A model generated the notes under the pieces. That model searched no databases, was not told the DNA's origin, and saw only the letters and a program-made list of their open reading frames with translations. Positions 1-6,857 of a stretch of DNA of 6,952 nt are shown in pieces. Origin of the DNA: Candidatus Sumerlaeota bacterium (GTDB taxonomy: Bacteria; Sumerlaeota; Sumerlaeia; SLMS01); the NCBI GenBank assembly GCA_020850785.1, contig JADZDZ010000026.1, forward strand, positions 1 to 6,952. Reading direction: 5' to 3'. A program made the position numbers and the translations under genes. The stretch's first letter is position 1, and each line of letters starts with the position of its first letter.

Positions 1-359
1 CCGATCACGAACAGGCGCGCGGACGGACTCCCTTCGCCGGCGACGGCGCGAGTGCGCATGAGATGAAGGTCGCAGCGGCGGCACGTCGTGACTTCCGACG
101 CGACCTGCGCAAGGTCTGAGCGGCGCTGCTCGTCGCTGCGGCGTTCATCGCGGGACAACGGCGCGGCGAAGCGATCATCGCGCGGACGCCGCGTTGGCTG
201 GGGCGTCGGGGCTGGCACACGGGGCGGCGCACTCGCAGCGGCGTCGGGCGATGATTCAGCGACGGGGGAGGGAAAATTCGGTTCCTCCTCCACACAGGCA
301 AAGCCAAGGGAGCGAAGAATGTCCCGCTGAAGACGGATGGACGCGCGCAGGTCAGCCAT
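1..359 (-). CDS. Type 4 (Fe-S) uracil-DNA glycosylase, N-terminal part, cut by the left window edge
   Basis: Family 4 uracil-DNA glycosylases remove uracil from DNA in base excision repair and carry a 4Fe-4S cluster. Translating from the ATG at 357-359 gives 119 codons with no stop before the edge. The family's start is visible: an LAQVASEV helix (83-90), a CRRC pair (Cys93 and Cys96, the first two expected cluster ligands), DLHLMRTRAV (97-106), GEG (108-110), then the ARLFVIG strand (114-120) that leads in this family to the catalytic GEAPG-type loop, which lies beyond the edge. An in-frame TAG six codons upstream leaves this ATG as the first usable start; no Shine-Dalgarno sequence precedes it. 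Residues 1-22 look like a short amphipathic helix. Residues 24-82 are rich in Pro and Ala, then Arg, Asp and Glu, and look disordered; classical members begin only about 15 residues before the cysteine pair. Family assignment is strong; the catalytic half is unseen. Confidence 0.88.
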   Translation of the reverse strand, partial: MADLRASIRLQRDILRSLGFACVEEEPNFPSPVAESSPDAAASAPPRVPAPTPQPTRRPRDDRFAAPLSRDERRSDEQRRSDLAQVASEVTTCRRCDLHLMRTRAVAGEGSPSARLFVI

Positions 360-456
360 GATTGCGAACCAAGGCTAGAGGAAGGCTTTCCACAAAACAA
401 GGAAAGAGGCGGAGCCGCGCGGTGAAATGAGCTGCGGAATTGCGTGGGTTGGATTT

Positions 457-3228
457 TCAGTCTCGTGGCGTGGTGCGCAGCGTTGCTTGGGCCTCCATTG
501 CAACTTTCTCGAACGCCGCGCGGTCGCCTTTTGCCTTCAGATAGTCCAACCACGCCTTCCAGAGTTGCGGCTGTGCTGATCCCGATGCGCGGGCCATGCG
601 TGGAAGGGCAAGCTCCGCCACGGCGGGGCTTTGGTTGATCGCGTCCTGCAAAGTATCCACCACCGGAGGAAAATCAATGTCGGCCTTGGCGGTGATTTCG
701 AACGCTTGTATATACTTCTCCAACGCGTCGCGCAATTGGTGCGCATCACCGTGCATCGCGCGGATGCGAAGGGTCTCGCCTTCCAGAGAGAGCGCAAGTG
801 CATCGCGCCAGATTGCTTCCGTGGTCGTTGGTGCTGCATTCGGCGAATGAAAGGGAATGATTGCGGCGAGGGACATCCATTCAAGATCGACATTGTACTT
901 CGCGTGGGCGCGCGGTGCTTCAAAGAGAATGCGTGGATGGCGGTCGCTGTTCTGCGGCCCTTCGCCGGCGAAGCGCACCAACTCCGCGCGATCCATCCAA
1001 TGCAGCGCGGCGACTTCCTTCGCGCCGTTGGGAAACAGATGGGCGGGGTCCTTGCCCTGCTCGCGGTAGATCGTGGGGGCTGTGCGTGCCCGTTGCGTGT
1101 CGGCGTCGCTGGGGGGGCGCCATTCGCCGGTGGTGCCGGGCGCCATGGCAGCCAGCATCAATGCCTGCTGATTGCCGGATGTGCCACTAAGCCATGCGGC
1201 AACCTTCCAATTTTCCTTCTCTGGGAATGCGGCGAGGAAGGAGCGAATAACCATCGCAAGGCCTTCGGGATCGAGTTGAAAGAGCGGGAGCCATTGCGCG
1301 TAAACTCCGCCCTGATTGAGGTGCCCGCCAACCGCCTGAAAATGCTCGCGCGTGAAAAGAAAAGCAACACCGTCGCGGTGCGGATGGAAAAGGTCGCCAA
1401 CAATGAGGTCGTACTTTCCCGGCGTGGCAGCCACGAAACGGCGTGCATCCGCGACGTGAACATGGACGCGGGAATTGTTGGAGAGTCCGCCAGTGGAGGC
1501 GTCAAATTGGGGAAGAAACCGGACAACTTCCGGAACCAGTTCCGCAGCATCGACGTTCTGCAGTTGATCTCCCGCAGTGCGGACGAGGCCGCCTGCCGTG
1601 GCGCCTGTTGCAAGGCCAAGGAGCAATGCGCTTTTTGGCTCCATCGGCGAAATCAAGACGGGCAATGCGCCGATTCGTCCGTCGGCAAAACCGATTCCGC
1701 CGCCCATGAAATAGTGACGATCAATTTGAAGAAGGCGCGTGGTGGCGCGCGCCTCCACGGGCACGCGTTGATCCTCGCTCACCATGACAGTGCCGTGCAG
1801 TCCCTCGTGGTAGGAAACGATTTTCCAACCCTCGCGCGGCTGCACAAGGCCGAGTTCCGGCACCGCGAAGGGCAACACCAGAGCGATTGCCACGAGGACG
1901 GGAGCGCCGGCCAGCCGCAGCCTTCCGTGCAGCGGGCGCTTCCATCGCAGCAGCAATGAAGCGGCGAGCACGTAGGCAACGGGAACAATTGCCACGACGA
2001 AGCGGTAGTCCGCGAAGGAAAGCGAAGATGACAGCAAGGCGGTCGCAACAGCGGGGGCGACGGCGCCGCCGATGGTGTTCGCGGCATATGCCTGGCCGAC
2101 CAGATGAAAATGTTCCGCTCGCTGCAGCAACAACGCGGTGGAGATTCCCATCAGGACGGTGGGAATGAAGAAGACGACTGCCGCCGCGGAGAATTCCAGA
2201 ATCCCCTGCGCCAGAAAACTTCTTCGTTGCTCAAATGCGAGGTCGCCCGTGATCGATGGGACAACGAGCATCATCCATCCCGACAAAACACTCGCAGAGG
2301 CCAATGCCAGCAACAGCCACGCGTTCACTCTCCTTGTAATTCCGTTGCGCGCACGGTGGCGAAACTGTGCCGCAAGCCAACCTCCCGCGGCTATGCCCAC
2401 AAGGTAGATCGCCAAGACATTCGCGTATGTATAGACAGTGCCTTTCAGGACCTGCCCAAGAACACGGGTGGCGGCGACCTCCAGCAGAATTCCCGCAAAT
2501 CCCGCCAACGCCATGGCCGCGATCAGGGAGCGCCGCGCCTGCTTCATTGCGCGGGACGACGGCACGCGCCATACCCCCCGCGACCAATTGTCCGTGTTTT
2601 CAGTTGATGCGTGCTTCAGCGCCAGCACACCGGCGATGAAGGAGAGCGCGGCGGCGATGGCTGCCCCGCCGTCCAGCATGGCCTTGGGAAGAATGAAGTG
2701 CACAAATCCCAGTGTTCCGATAACAGCCCCGGCGGTGTTCACCGCATACAGTATCGGCAGCAGTGCAGGGTTCCTTCCCCCCGTTTGGAAACGCGCTGCC
2801 GCGGCAAGAAGGGGAAGCGTTGTGCCGACGGCGGCACAGGGAATCGACAACAGGAGCATTGCAGAAAGGAATGCGCTTCCCGTTTGGCCGAGAATGGGAA
2901 GCAATGCGACGCTGAGCGTGAGAGATGCCTTCGGCAGGAACCATGGCGCGGCAAGCGTGAACAATGCGGCGACGAACTCCATCGCGGCAAACCAGCGGAT
3001 GGCGCTGGCTTCGCCGTGGCGCGCAATGATGCGTGGCGCCATCAGCGAACCAAAGCCCATCCCGCCGAAGAAGGTGGTCACGATTCCCATCAATGCGATG
3101 GTTTCGGAACCAAGCCCGATGGCGGTGAGGCGAATCCAAAGGAACTGATGTCCCAGCGCCGCAACTCCCGAAAGCGTGAAGGCAATGAGGAGGGCGAATG
3201 GCGGGGATGTTTTCTTCGAGGAGGTCAT
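457..3228 (-). CDS. Membrane-anchored spermidine-synthase-like protein (duplicated membrane domain fused to a SpeE-like domain)
   Basis: This 923-residue protein has three parts. Residues 10-456 contain roughly 12-14 hydrophobic segments in two similar halves: a WIRL...GLGSET-type start (31-43) and YAVNTAGAVIG (161-171) in the first, EVAATRVL (250-257) and YAANTIGGAVA (381-391) in the second. Residues 465-695 resemble spermidine synthase: GLHGTVMV (476-483), a nucleotide-binding loop GLATGATAGGL (538-548), the acidic ribose-binding position in AAELVPEVV (Glu563), VADARRF (592-598), YDLIVGDLF (606-614) and QWLPLFQL (645-652). Residues 700-923 are helical and begin with a QNSDRHPRILFEAPR segment (759-773) typical of fused MFS/spermidine synthases. 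The enzyme domain is inferred to use an S-adenosylmethionine-type donor at the inner membrane. The usual DxxDP aspartate is His615, so spermidine synthesis is doubtful. I chose ATG 3226-3228; an in-frame GTG at 3258 would add ten residues, and neither has a clear Shine-Dalgarno. Confidence 0.85.
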   Translation of the reverse strand: MTSSKKTSPPFALLIAFTLSGVAALGHQFLWIRLTAIGLGSETIALMGIVTTFFGGMGFGSLMAPRIIARHGEASAIRWFAAMEFVAALFTLAAPWFLPKASLTLSVALLPILGQTGSAFLSAMLLLSIPCAAVGTTLPLLAAAARFQTGGRNPALLPILYAVNTAGAVIGTLGFVHFILPKAMLDGGAAIAAALSFIAGVLALKHASTENTDNWSRGVWRVPSSRAMKQARRSLIAAMALAGFAGILLEVAATRVLGQVLKGTVYTYANVLAIYLVGIAAGGWLAAQFRHRARNGITRRVNAWLLLALASASVLSGWMMLVVPSITGDLAFEQRRSFLAQGILEFSAAAVVFFIPTVLMGISTALLLQRAEHFHLVGQAYAANTIGGAVAPAVATALLSSSLSFADYRFVVAIVPVAYVLAASLLLRWKRPLHGRLRLAGAPVLVAIALVLPFAVPELGLVQPREGWKIVSYHEGLHGTVMVSEDQRVPVEARATTRLLQIDRHYFMGGGIGFADGRIGALPVLISPMEPKSALLLGLATGATAGGLVRTAGDQLQNVDAAELVPEVVRFLPQFDASTGGLSNNSRVHVHVADARRFVAATPGKYDLIVGDLFHPHRDGVAFLFTREHFQAVGGHLNQGGVYAQWLPLFQLDPEGLAMVIRSFLAAFPEKENWKVAAWLSGTSGNQQALMLAAMAPGTTGEWRPPSDADTQRARTAPTIYREQGKDPAHLFPNGAKEVAALHWMDRAELVRFAGEGPQNSDRHPRILFEAPRAHAKYNVDLEWMSLAAIIPFHSPNAAPTTTEAIWRDALALSLEGETLRIRAMHGDAHQLRDALEKYIQAFEITAKADIDFPPVVDTLQDAINQSPAVAELALPRMARASGSAQPQLWKAWLDYLKAKGDRAAFEKVAMEAQATLRTTPRD

Positions 3229-3235
3229 GTGCCGG

Positions 3236-3245
3236 GGGTTATTGC
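3236..3245. repeat. 10-base direct repeat, copy 1 (GGGTTATTGC)
   Basis: This is an exact copy of the ten bases at 3313-3322, in the same orientation, 77 bases away. Both copies lie in the 112-base gap between the lyase and the membrane enzyme. This copy ends eight bases upstream of the chosen membrane-enzyme start codon, so it could be a regulatory half-site, but chance is not excluded. Confidence 0.4.
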
Positions 3246-3312
3246 TTTGATGAGGCACGAGAACCCACTTGCTGAAAAAAGAATTCGGCGACGAGTGCGC
3301 GCATGATCTCCT

Positions 3313-3322
3313 GGGTTATTGC
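3313..3322. repeat. 10-base direct repeat, copy 2 (GGGTTATTGC)
   Basis: This is the second exact copy of the ten bases at 3236-3245. It lies 18 bases beyond the stop codon of the aspartase-like gene in the transcribed direction. Most of it sits in the loop of a weak stem formed by 3299-3305 and 3322-3328. No function can be assigned from the sequence. Confidence 0.4.
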
Positions 3323-3340
3323 ATGTGCATCCTTCGCTGA

Positions 3341-4741
3341 TTACTTTCCGGGGATGCCGGGTTCGGTCATCTTGATCGGGTCCATGATCTTCCTGATCTG
3401 GTCCTCGGTGAGGAGTTTGCGTTCGCGGACGATTTGAATGATCGTCTTCTCCTCCGCGATGGCCTGCTTCACGACGGCGGCTGCTTCCTTGTATCCAATG
3501 TAGGCGTTCAGCGCCGTCGCGAGGCTCATGGAGCCTTCGGCGTATTGGCGGCATTTTTTCTCGTTCGCCCTGGTGCCCTTGATGCACAGGTTTGCGAACT
3601 GCGTCATCATCGATCCCATCACGTGGATCGACGTGTTGATCTTGTGCGCCATGAGGGGCATCATGACGTTCAGTTCAAGCTGCCCCGCGCCGACGGCCCA
3701 GGAAATGGCGGTATCGTTGCCGATGACTTCGAAGCAGACCATGTTCACCATTTCGGGAATGGAGGGGTTCACCTTGCCGGGCATGATGGATGATCCCGGC
3801 GCGATGGAGGGGAGGATGATTTCCCCCATGCCGGTGGTCGGGCCGGAGCAGAGCAGGCGCAGGTCGTTGGAAATGCGGCTGATTTCGAGCGCCAGATTGC
3901 GAAGGCCCGCGCTGAGTTCCGCAAGGGGGCGCTGGCTCTGCATGGCTTCGCACATGTCTGGGGAGGGTTTCAAATCCCTGATGCCGGAGATGGCGGCCAT
4001 TTCCTTCACGATGGCTTCGCGGTAGCCGCGGGCGGTGTTCAGGCCCGTGCCTGCGGCGCTGCCGCCGATGCCCAGTTCACACACGCTCTTGCGCGCGAAG
4101 CTGATGAAGGCGGCGCAGTACTTGATCGCTTCCGCGTAGGCCTTGAATTCCTGACCGAGGCGAATCGGCACCGCGTCCTGCAGGTGGGTGCGTCCGCTCT
4201 TGAGAACCTTGTCGAATTCCTTCCCCTTTGCGCGCAGCGACTTCTCCAGATTGGCGAGCGGTTCATCGAGGTGATCGCGCAGCATCAGCAGTGCGGCGAG
4301 GCGCATCGCCGTGGGAAACGTGTCGTTGGTGGATTGCCCGAAGTTGACGTGGTTGTTCGCGTCAAGGTGGGCGTATTCGCCGATCTTCGCGCCGAGGATT
4401 TCGTTGGCGCGGTTGGCGATCACTTCGTTGACGTTCATGTGGAAGCTGGTGCCGGCGCCCATCTGGAAGACGTCCACGACGAATTGGTCGCGAAGCTTTC
4501 CCGACAGGATTTCCTTGCAGGCCTTCTCAATGGCGCCCGCCTGTTTGGCGGTGATGGCCTTTGCCTTCTTGTTGGCGCGGGCGGCGGCCATCTTCAGGAT
4601 GACGTAGGCGTCCACGAACTTCGGATGCGCGGTCAGGCCGCTGATGGGATAGCTTTCCAGTGCGCGCTGCGTGGTTGTGCCCCAGTAGGCCTTCGCGGGG
4701 ATTTCCACATTTCCAAGGGAGTCTTTTTCGATGCGATTCAT
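3341..4741 (-). CDS. aspA: Aspartate ammonia-lyase (aspartase/fumarase superfamily)
   Basis: Aspartase reversibly deaminates L-aspartate to fumarate and ammonia in the cytoplasm, as a homotetramer. The 466-residue length is normal for the family. Visible motifs in order are RIEKDSLG (3-10), GAGTS (95-99), QSTND (136-140), GRTHLQDAVP (183-192) and the superfamily signature GSSIMPGKVNP (316-326), which carries the expected catalytic serine (317/318), Lys323 and Asn325. Several points favour aspartase over class II fumarase: GAGTS instead of the fumarase GSGTQ, DAVP instead of DATP, IPEMVN after the signature, AGQLELNVM (352-360), and the MTEPGI ending (458-463), which resembles Bacillus-type aspartases. 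The ATG at 4739-4741 aligns with known N-termini; the reading frame stays open upstream to 4894, but that part overlaps the preceding gene and looks non-coding. No clear Shine-Dalgarno is seen. It starts 44 bases after the binding-protein gene and may be co-transcribed. The main alternative is a divergent class II fumarase. Confidence 0.85.
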   Translation of the reverse strand: MNRIEKDSLGNVEIPAKAYWGTTTQRALESYPISGLTAHPKFVDAYVILKMAAARANKKAKAITAKQAGAIEKACKEILSGKLRDQFVVDVFQMGAGTSFHMNVNEVIANRANEILGAKIGEYAHLDANNHVNFGQSTNDTFPTAMRLAALLMLRDHLDEPLANLEKSLRAKGKEFDKVLKSGRTHLQDAVPIRLGQEFKAYAEAIKYCAAFISFARKSVCELGIGGSAAGTGLNTARGYREAIVKEMAAISGIRDLKPSPDMCEAMQSQRPLAELSAGLRNLALEISRISNDLRLLCSGPTTGMGEIILPSIAPGSSIMPGKVNPSIPEMVNMVCFEVIGNDTAISWAVGAGQLELNVMMPLMAHKINTSIHVMGSMMTQFANLCIKGTRANEKKCRQYAEGSMSLATALNAYIGYKEAAAVVKQAIAEEKTIIQIVRERKLLTEDQIRKIMDPIKMTEPGIPGK

Positions 4742-4785
4742 GATGCTCAGGTTGTGATGGTGGATTGGTTTGTTGTGTTGAACTG

Positions 4786-5784
4786 CTAATTCATGGGTGG
4801 GGCACCGGGTGGCGCCGGTGTCTTTGTTGATTTTTCCACGAGGGGTTTCACGATCACCGGTTCGCCGACGGGATTGCCGACAAGGCGCTGGCATTCGGAG
4901 AAAATCCGGGCGGCGTCCGTGCGAAGCAGGTAGTTGATGCGGCCCTCGTCATAGAGGAACTTCACACCCACGGTATCGCCGGTGCCAACCACCTTTGCAT
5001 CGGAAACGTCGATCATGTAGGGTGGGATTTTTGATGTGTCCGCGGGAGTGAGCGCGACAAAAACCGTGGGAACACCGGTCTCTGCGATGGGGGTGTCCTC
5101 TTTTGCTTCAATCACTTCGTACTGTTTTTTGTCCGTGAATTGTTCGAGGAATTTCTGGCGGAGGTCATCCTCCCAGAATCCGCTGGCGAGAAAAACGATG
5201 CGCCCTTTTCCCTGTTCCTTCAGGGCATCGATTGCCGCGCCCGCACCCGCGACGGCGTACTCCGTCGGCGCGGTCACAATCAGCGGCGCGCCTTTCAGGC
5301 CCCCCTGCGGCGCGATCTCCGACACGACCACGACGTTGATCTTCAGGAACTTTGCATTGGCGATGATGCGCGCAACGTCGTCGGGGCGCGGGGCGTCGAT
5401 GATGATCGACTTCGCGTTGTGGGCGGTCAGGTCGCTGATCTGATCATCAAGCGCCTCCTTGCTCATGGGGGCGACGTTGATTTCCTTCTGCGTGGCCTGC
5501 TTCGCGGCTTCCTGAATGCCCTGCATGATTCCGACAAATGCGGGATCGGTGCGGCGAGTGCTGACGATGCCCCAGGGGCTGTCGGTATAGATGCCTTCGC
5601 TGCCGTAAACAGCGGCTGGTGGCGGGCGCTTTCCGGGGTTGCGCGCGCCGGGATTGATGGGTTGCGGGCCGGAGTTGTAGTGGGTCTCCGCAGGCGGTAT
5701 GATTTGTTCCGGCTGCGCCATCGCGGCTGAGGCCCCGCAAGCGAGCGCAACCGCTGCGATGATGGCGAGGAATGTTGGTTTCAT
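4786..5784 (-). CDS. Exported periplasmic sugar-binding-like protein (type I binding-protein fold), ligand unknown
   Basis: This 332-residue protein begins with a signal peptide: Lys2, a hydrophobic core at 5-16, and an AMA|Q signal peptidase I site after residue 23. Cys16 also gives a marginal lipobox (ALAC), so a lipoprotein is possible. Residues 25-60 are Pro-rich and likely a linker. From about 66 on it resembles the RbsB-like binding proteins: a first strand near GIVSTRRTDPAFVGIMQGI (72-90), DDQISDLTAHNAKSIIID (113-130) followed by VARIIANAKFLKINVVVVSE (137-156), then TEYAVAGAGAAIDAL (174-188) and GKGRIVFLASGFWEDDLRQ (192-210). A VVGTGD strand (265-270) and a late LLRTDAARIF segment (286-295) also fit. 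The tail (316-332) is Pro-rich. A sensing or scaffold role is as possible as transport, because no permease or ATPase gene is in the window. It sits 36 bases after the helical-protein gene and 44 before the lyase. Fold assignment is moderate; the ligand cannot be inferred. Confidence 0.7.
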   Translation of the reverse strand: MKPTFLAIIAAVALACGASAAMAQPEQIIPPAETHYNSGPQPINPGARNPGKRPPPAAVYGSEGIYTDSPWGIVSTRRTDPAFVGIMQGIQEAAKQATQKEINVAPMSKEALDDQISDLTAHNAKSIIIDAPRPDDVARIIANAKFLKINVVVVSEIAPQGGLKGAPLIVTAPTEYAVAGAGAAIDALKEQGKGRIVFLASGFWEDDLRQKFLEQFTDKKQYEVIEAKEDTPIAETGVPTVFVALTPADTSKIPPYMIDVSDAKVVGTGDTVGVKFLYDEGRINYLLRTDAARIFSECQRLVGNPVGEPVIVKPLVEKSTKTPAPPGAPPMN

Positions 5785-5790
5785 GGCCGA

Positions 5791-5796
5791 CCCTCT
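5791..5796 (-). promoter_or_regulatory. Ribosome-binding site of the binding-protein-like gene
   Basis: On the minus strand AGAGGG lies six bases before the ATG at 5782-5784, a good spacing for a Shine-Dalgarno element. It supports that ATG as the start, in agreement with the signal peptide that follows. Confidence 0.6.
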
Positions 5797-5820
5797 TTTT
5801 GCGGTGTGATATTGAGGAAT

Positions 5821-6849
5821 TCAGAATGCCGCGGGCGTGGGCGGGGATGAAGCGAAATCCTCCACCTTTCTATCGCGGACGGTTTCGCTGTATCGCTTTT
5901 CCATTTCCTCAAGCTGGGCACGCTTCACGTTGTAGGGCTGTCCGCTGCCAGCCCCCAGAAGACTGGCCTTCAGGCGCTTTTTGTTTGTCTGAATGGTGTT
6001 GTCGAGGAAGGAAATCGCGCGATCGGCGGTCACGGCGGAGGGTTCGCAGGCAAGGGCGCGGGAGAATTGTTCCTTCAGCACGTCATCGAGCACCTTGCCG
6101 CCGCGCAACGCCTTCAGCATTCCCAACTGGTTGGCCGTTGCCTCGATGATGACGTCGGGACTTTCCGTGGGTTGCATTTCCCGTTTCACGATCATCTGGT
6201 AGCCCTGTTCGGTATTCCGGCGGGTGCGGAACAGGTCGAGCGTGCGACTAAGCATCTTGCATTCGTGAAGGATCACGTCCTCTGCGGAGGGCTTGCGTTC
6301 GACCCCCATCAATTCGCGGTAGTATTCGGCCATTTCGTCGGTGATTCCATTTTCCTCGAAGGCGCGCAGGATGCCGACCTTCTTTTCGAAGCGGGCGAGG
6401 TCCGCCGCGTCCTCAAGGTCCCACCAGATGAACGTCTGGACGAGGCCGATCATCTTGTCCAAGCCCGGATCGATGGCGTGGAACAGCGTGCGCATGTCGT
6501 GGATATCGAGGCCGCCGCCGGTGCGGTGGGTTTCCTTCTCCTTTTCCTCCACGATTTCGCCAAGGAGGGAGTTCTGTGATTTCACACTGAGGAGTTCGCG
6601 AATGCGGCGCTGGTCGTCGCTGAGGAAGAGTTCGGCCACGTGGAAGCGCTGGGGCCCGAAAGCCTTGTCGCCGGACAGGGAGGTGCGTAGCTGCGAGAGT
6701 TGCTGCCACGTGAGGTCGTCCCAGATGGCATCCACCTTGGAATTCACGCGACGAATTTGTTGGTAGCGCATGTCCAGATACAACTGCATCTTGGCCATGA
6801 TTGCTTCCACGGCGCGCTTTTGCAGGGGAGTTTGGTTTACCGGGGCCAT
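5821..6849 (-). CDS. Uncharacterised helical cytoplasmic protein (342 residues)
   Basis: I do not recognise this family. The predicted protein has no signal peptide and no membrane segment, and is mostly helical and highly charged. An N-terminal helical stretch (8-38) is rich in Gln, Arg and Lys. A Glu/Lys-rich segment at 99-107 is followed by a Gly-Gly-Gly turn (111-113), and an aromatic IWWDLEDAADLARF patch lies at 141-154. Helical segments continue at 195-225 and 236-268, a basic KKRLKASLLGAG segment follows (290-301), and the last helix (307-328) precedes a Pro-rich tail. There is one Cys near each of 197 and 268 but no metal-binding cluster, no P-loop and no obvious catalytic motif. The ATG at 6847-6849 has GAGGAG 11 bases upstream and is the only reasonable start. 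The gene begins eight bases after the preceding gene's stop codon and ends 36 bases before the exported binding-like protein, so it probably shares their transcript. That the reading frame is a real gene is well supported; its role is unknown. Confidence 0.8.
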   Translation of the reverse strand: MAPVNQTPLQKRAVEAIMAKMQLYLDMRYQQIRRVNSKVDAIWDDLTWQQLSQLRTSLSGDKAFGPQRFHVAELFLSDDQRRIRELLSVKSQNSLLGEIVEEKEKETHRTGGGLDIHDMRTLFHAIDPGLDKMIGLVQTFIWWDLEDAADLARFEKKVGILRAFEENGITDEMAEYYRELMGVERKPSAEDVILHECKMLSRTLDLFRTRRNTEQGYQMIVKREMQPTESPDVIIEATANQLGMLKALRGGKVLDDVLKEQFSRALACEPSAVTADRAISFLDNTIQTNKKRLKASLLGAGSGQPYNVKRAQLEEMEKRYSETVRDRKVEDFASSPPTPAAF

Positions 6850-6857
6850 CGGGCGGC

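Noticed and set aside
386..406. Inverted repeat CTTTCC / GGAAAG with a nine-base loop between the membrane enzyme and the glycosylase
   Set aside because: Six pairs with no following T run are too weak to call a terminator or regulatory hairpin.
5..553. A 182-codon closed minus-strand frame over the left end
   Set aside because: It overlaps both the glycosylase frame and the end of the membrane-enzyme gene, its composition is Arg/Pro/Ser-rich without motifs, and the adjacent frame carries a clear glycosylase signature.
631..1959. A 442-codon plus-strand frame opposite the membrane-enzyme gene
   Set aside because: It is a GC-driven antisense frame lying wholly inside a gene with strong domain evidence; it shows no recognisable domain and has an Arg/His/Gln-rich composition.
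3229..3258. GTG start adding ten residues to the membrane enzyme
   Set aside because: The extra residues are polar and Asn/Pro-rich, no ribosome-binding site precedes the GTG, and the ATG at 3228 leaves a normal short cytoplasmic tail before the first membrane segment. It cannot be fully excluded.
3275..3328. Possible terminator after the lyase gene: stem 3299-3305 with 3322-3328 and a run of six T on the minus strand (3275-3280)
   Set aside because: The stem has seven pairs including a G-U, a 16-base loop, and lies about 18 bases from the T run, so it is not a typical intrinsic terminator.
4742..4894. Upstream extension of the lyase frame by 51 codons
   Set aside because: It overlaps the end of the binding-protein gene, does not resemble any aspartase N-terminus, and the ATG at 4741 aligns exactly with the family's start.
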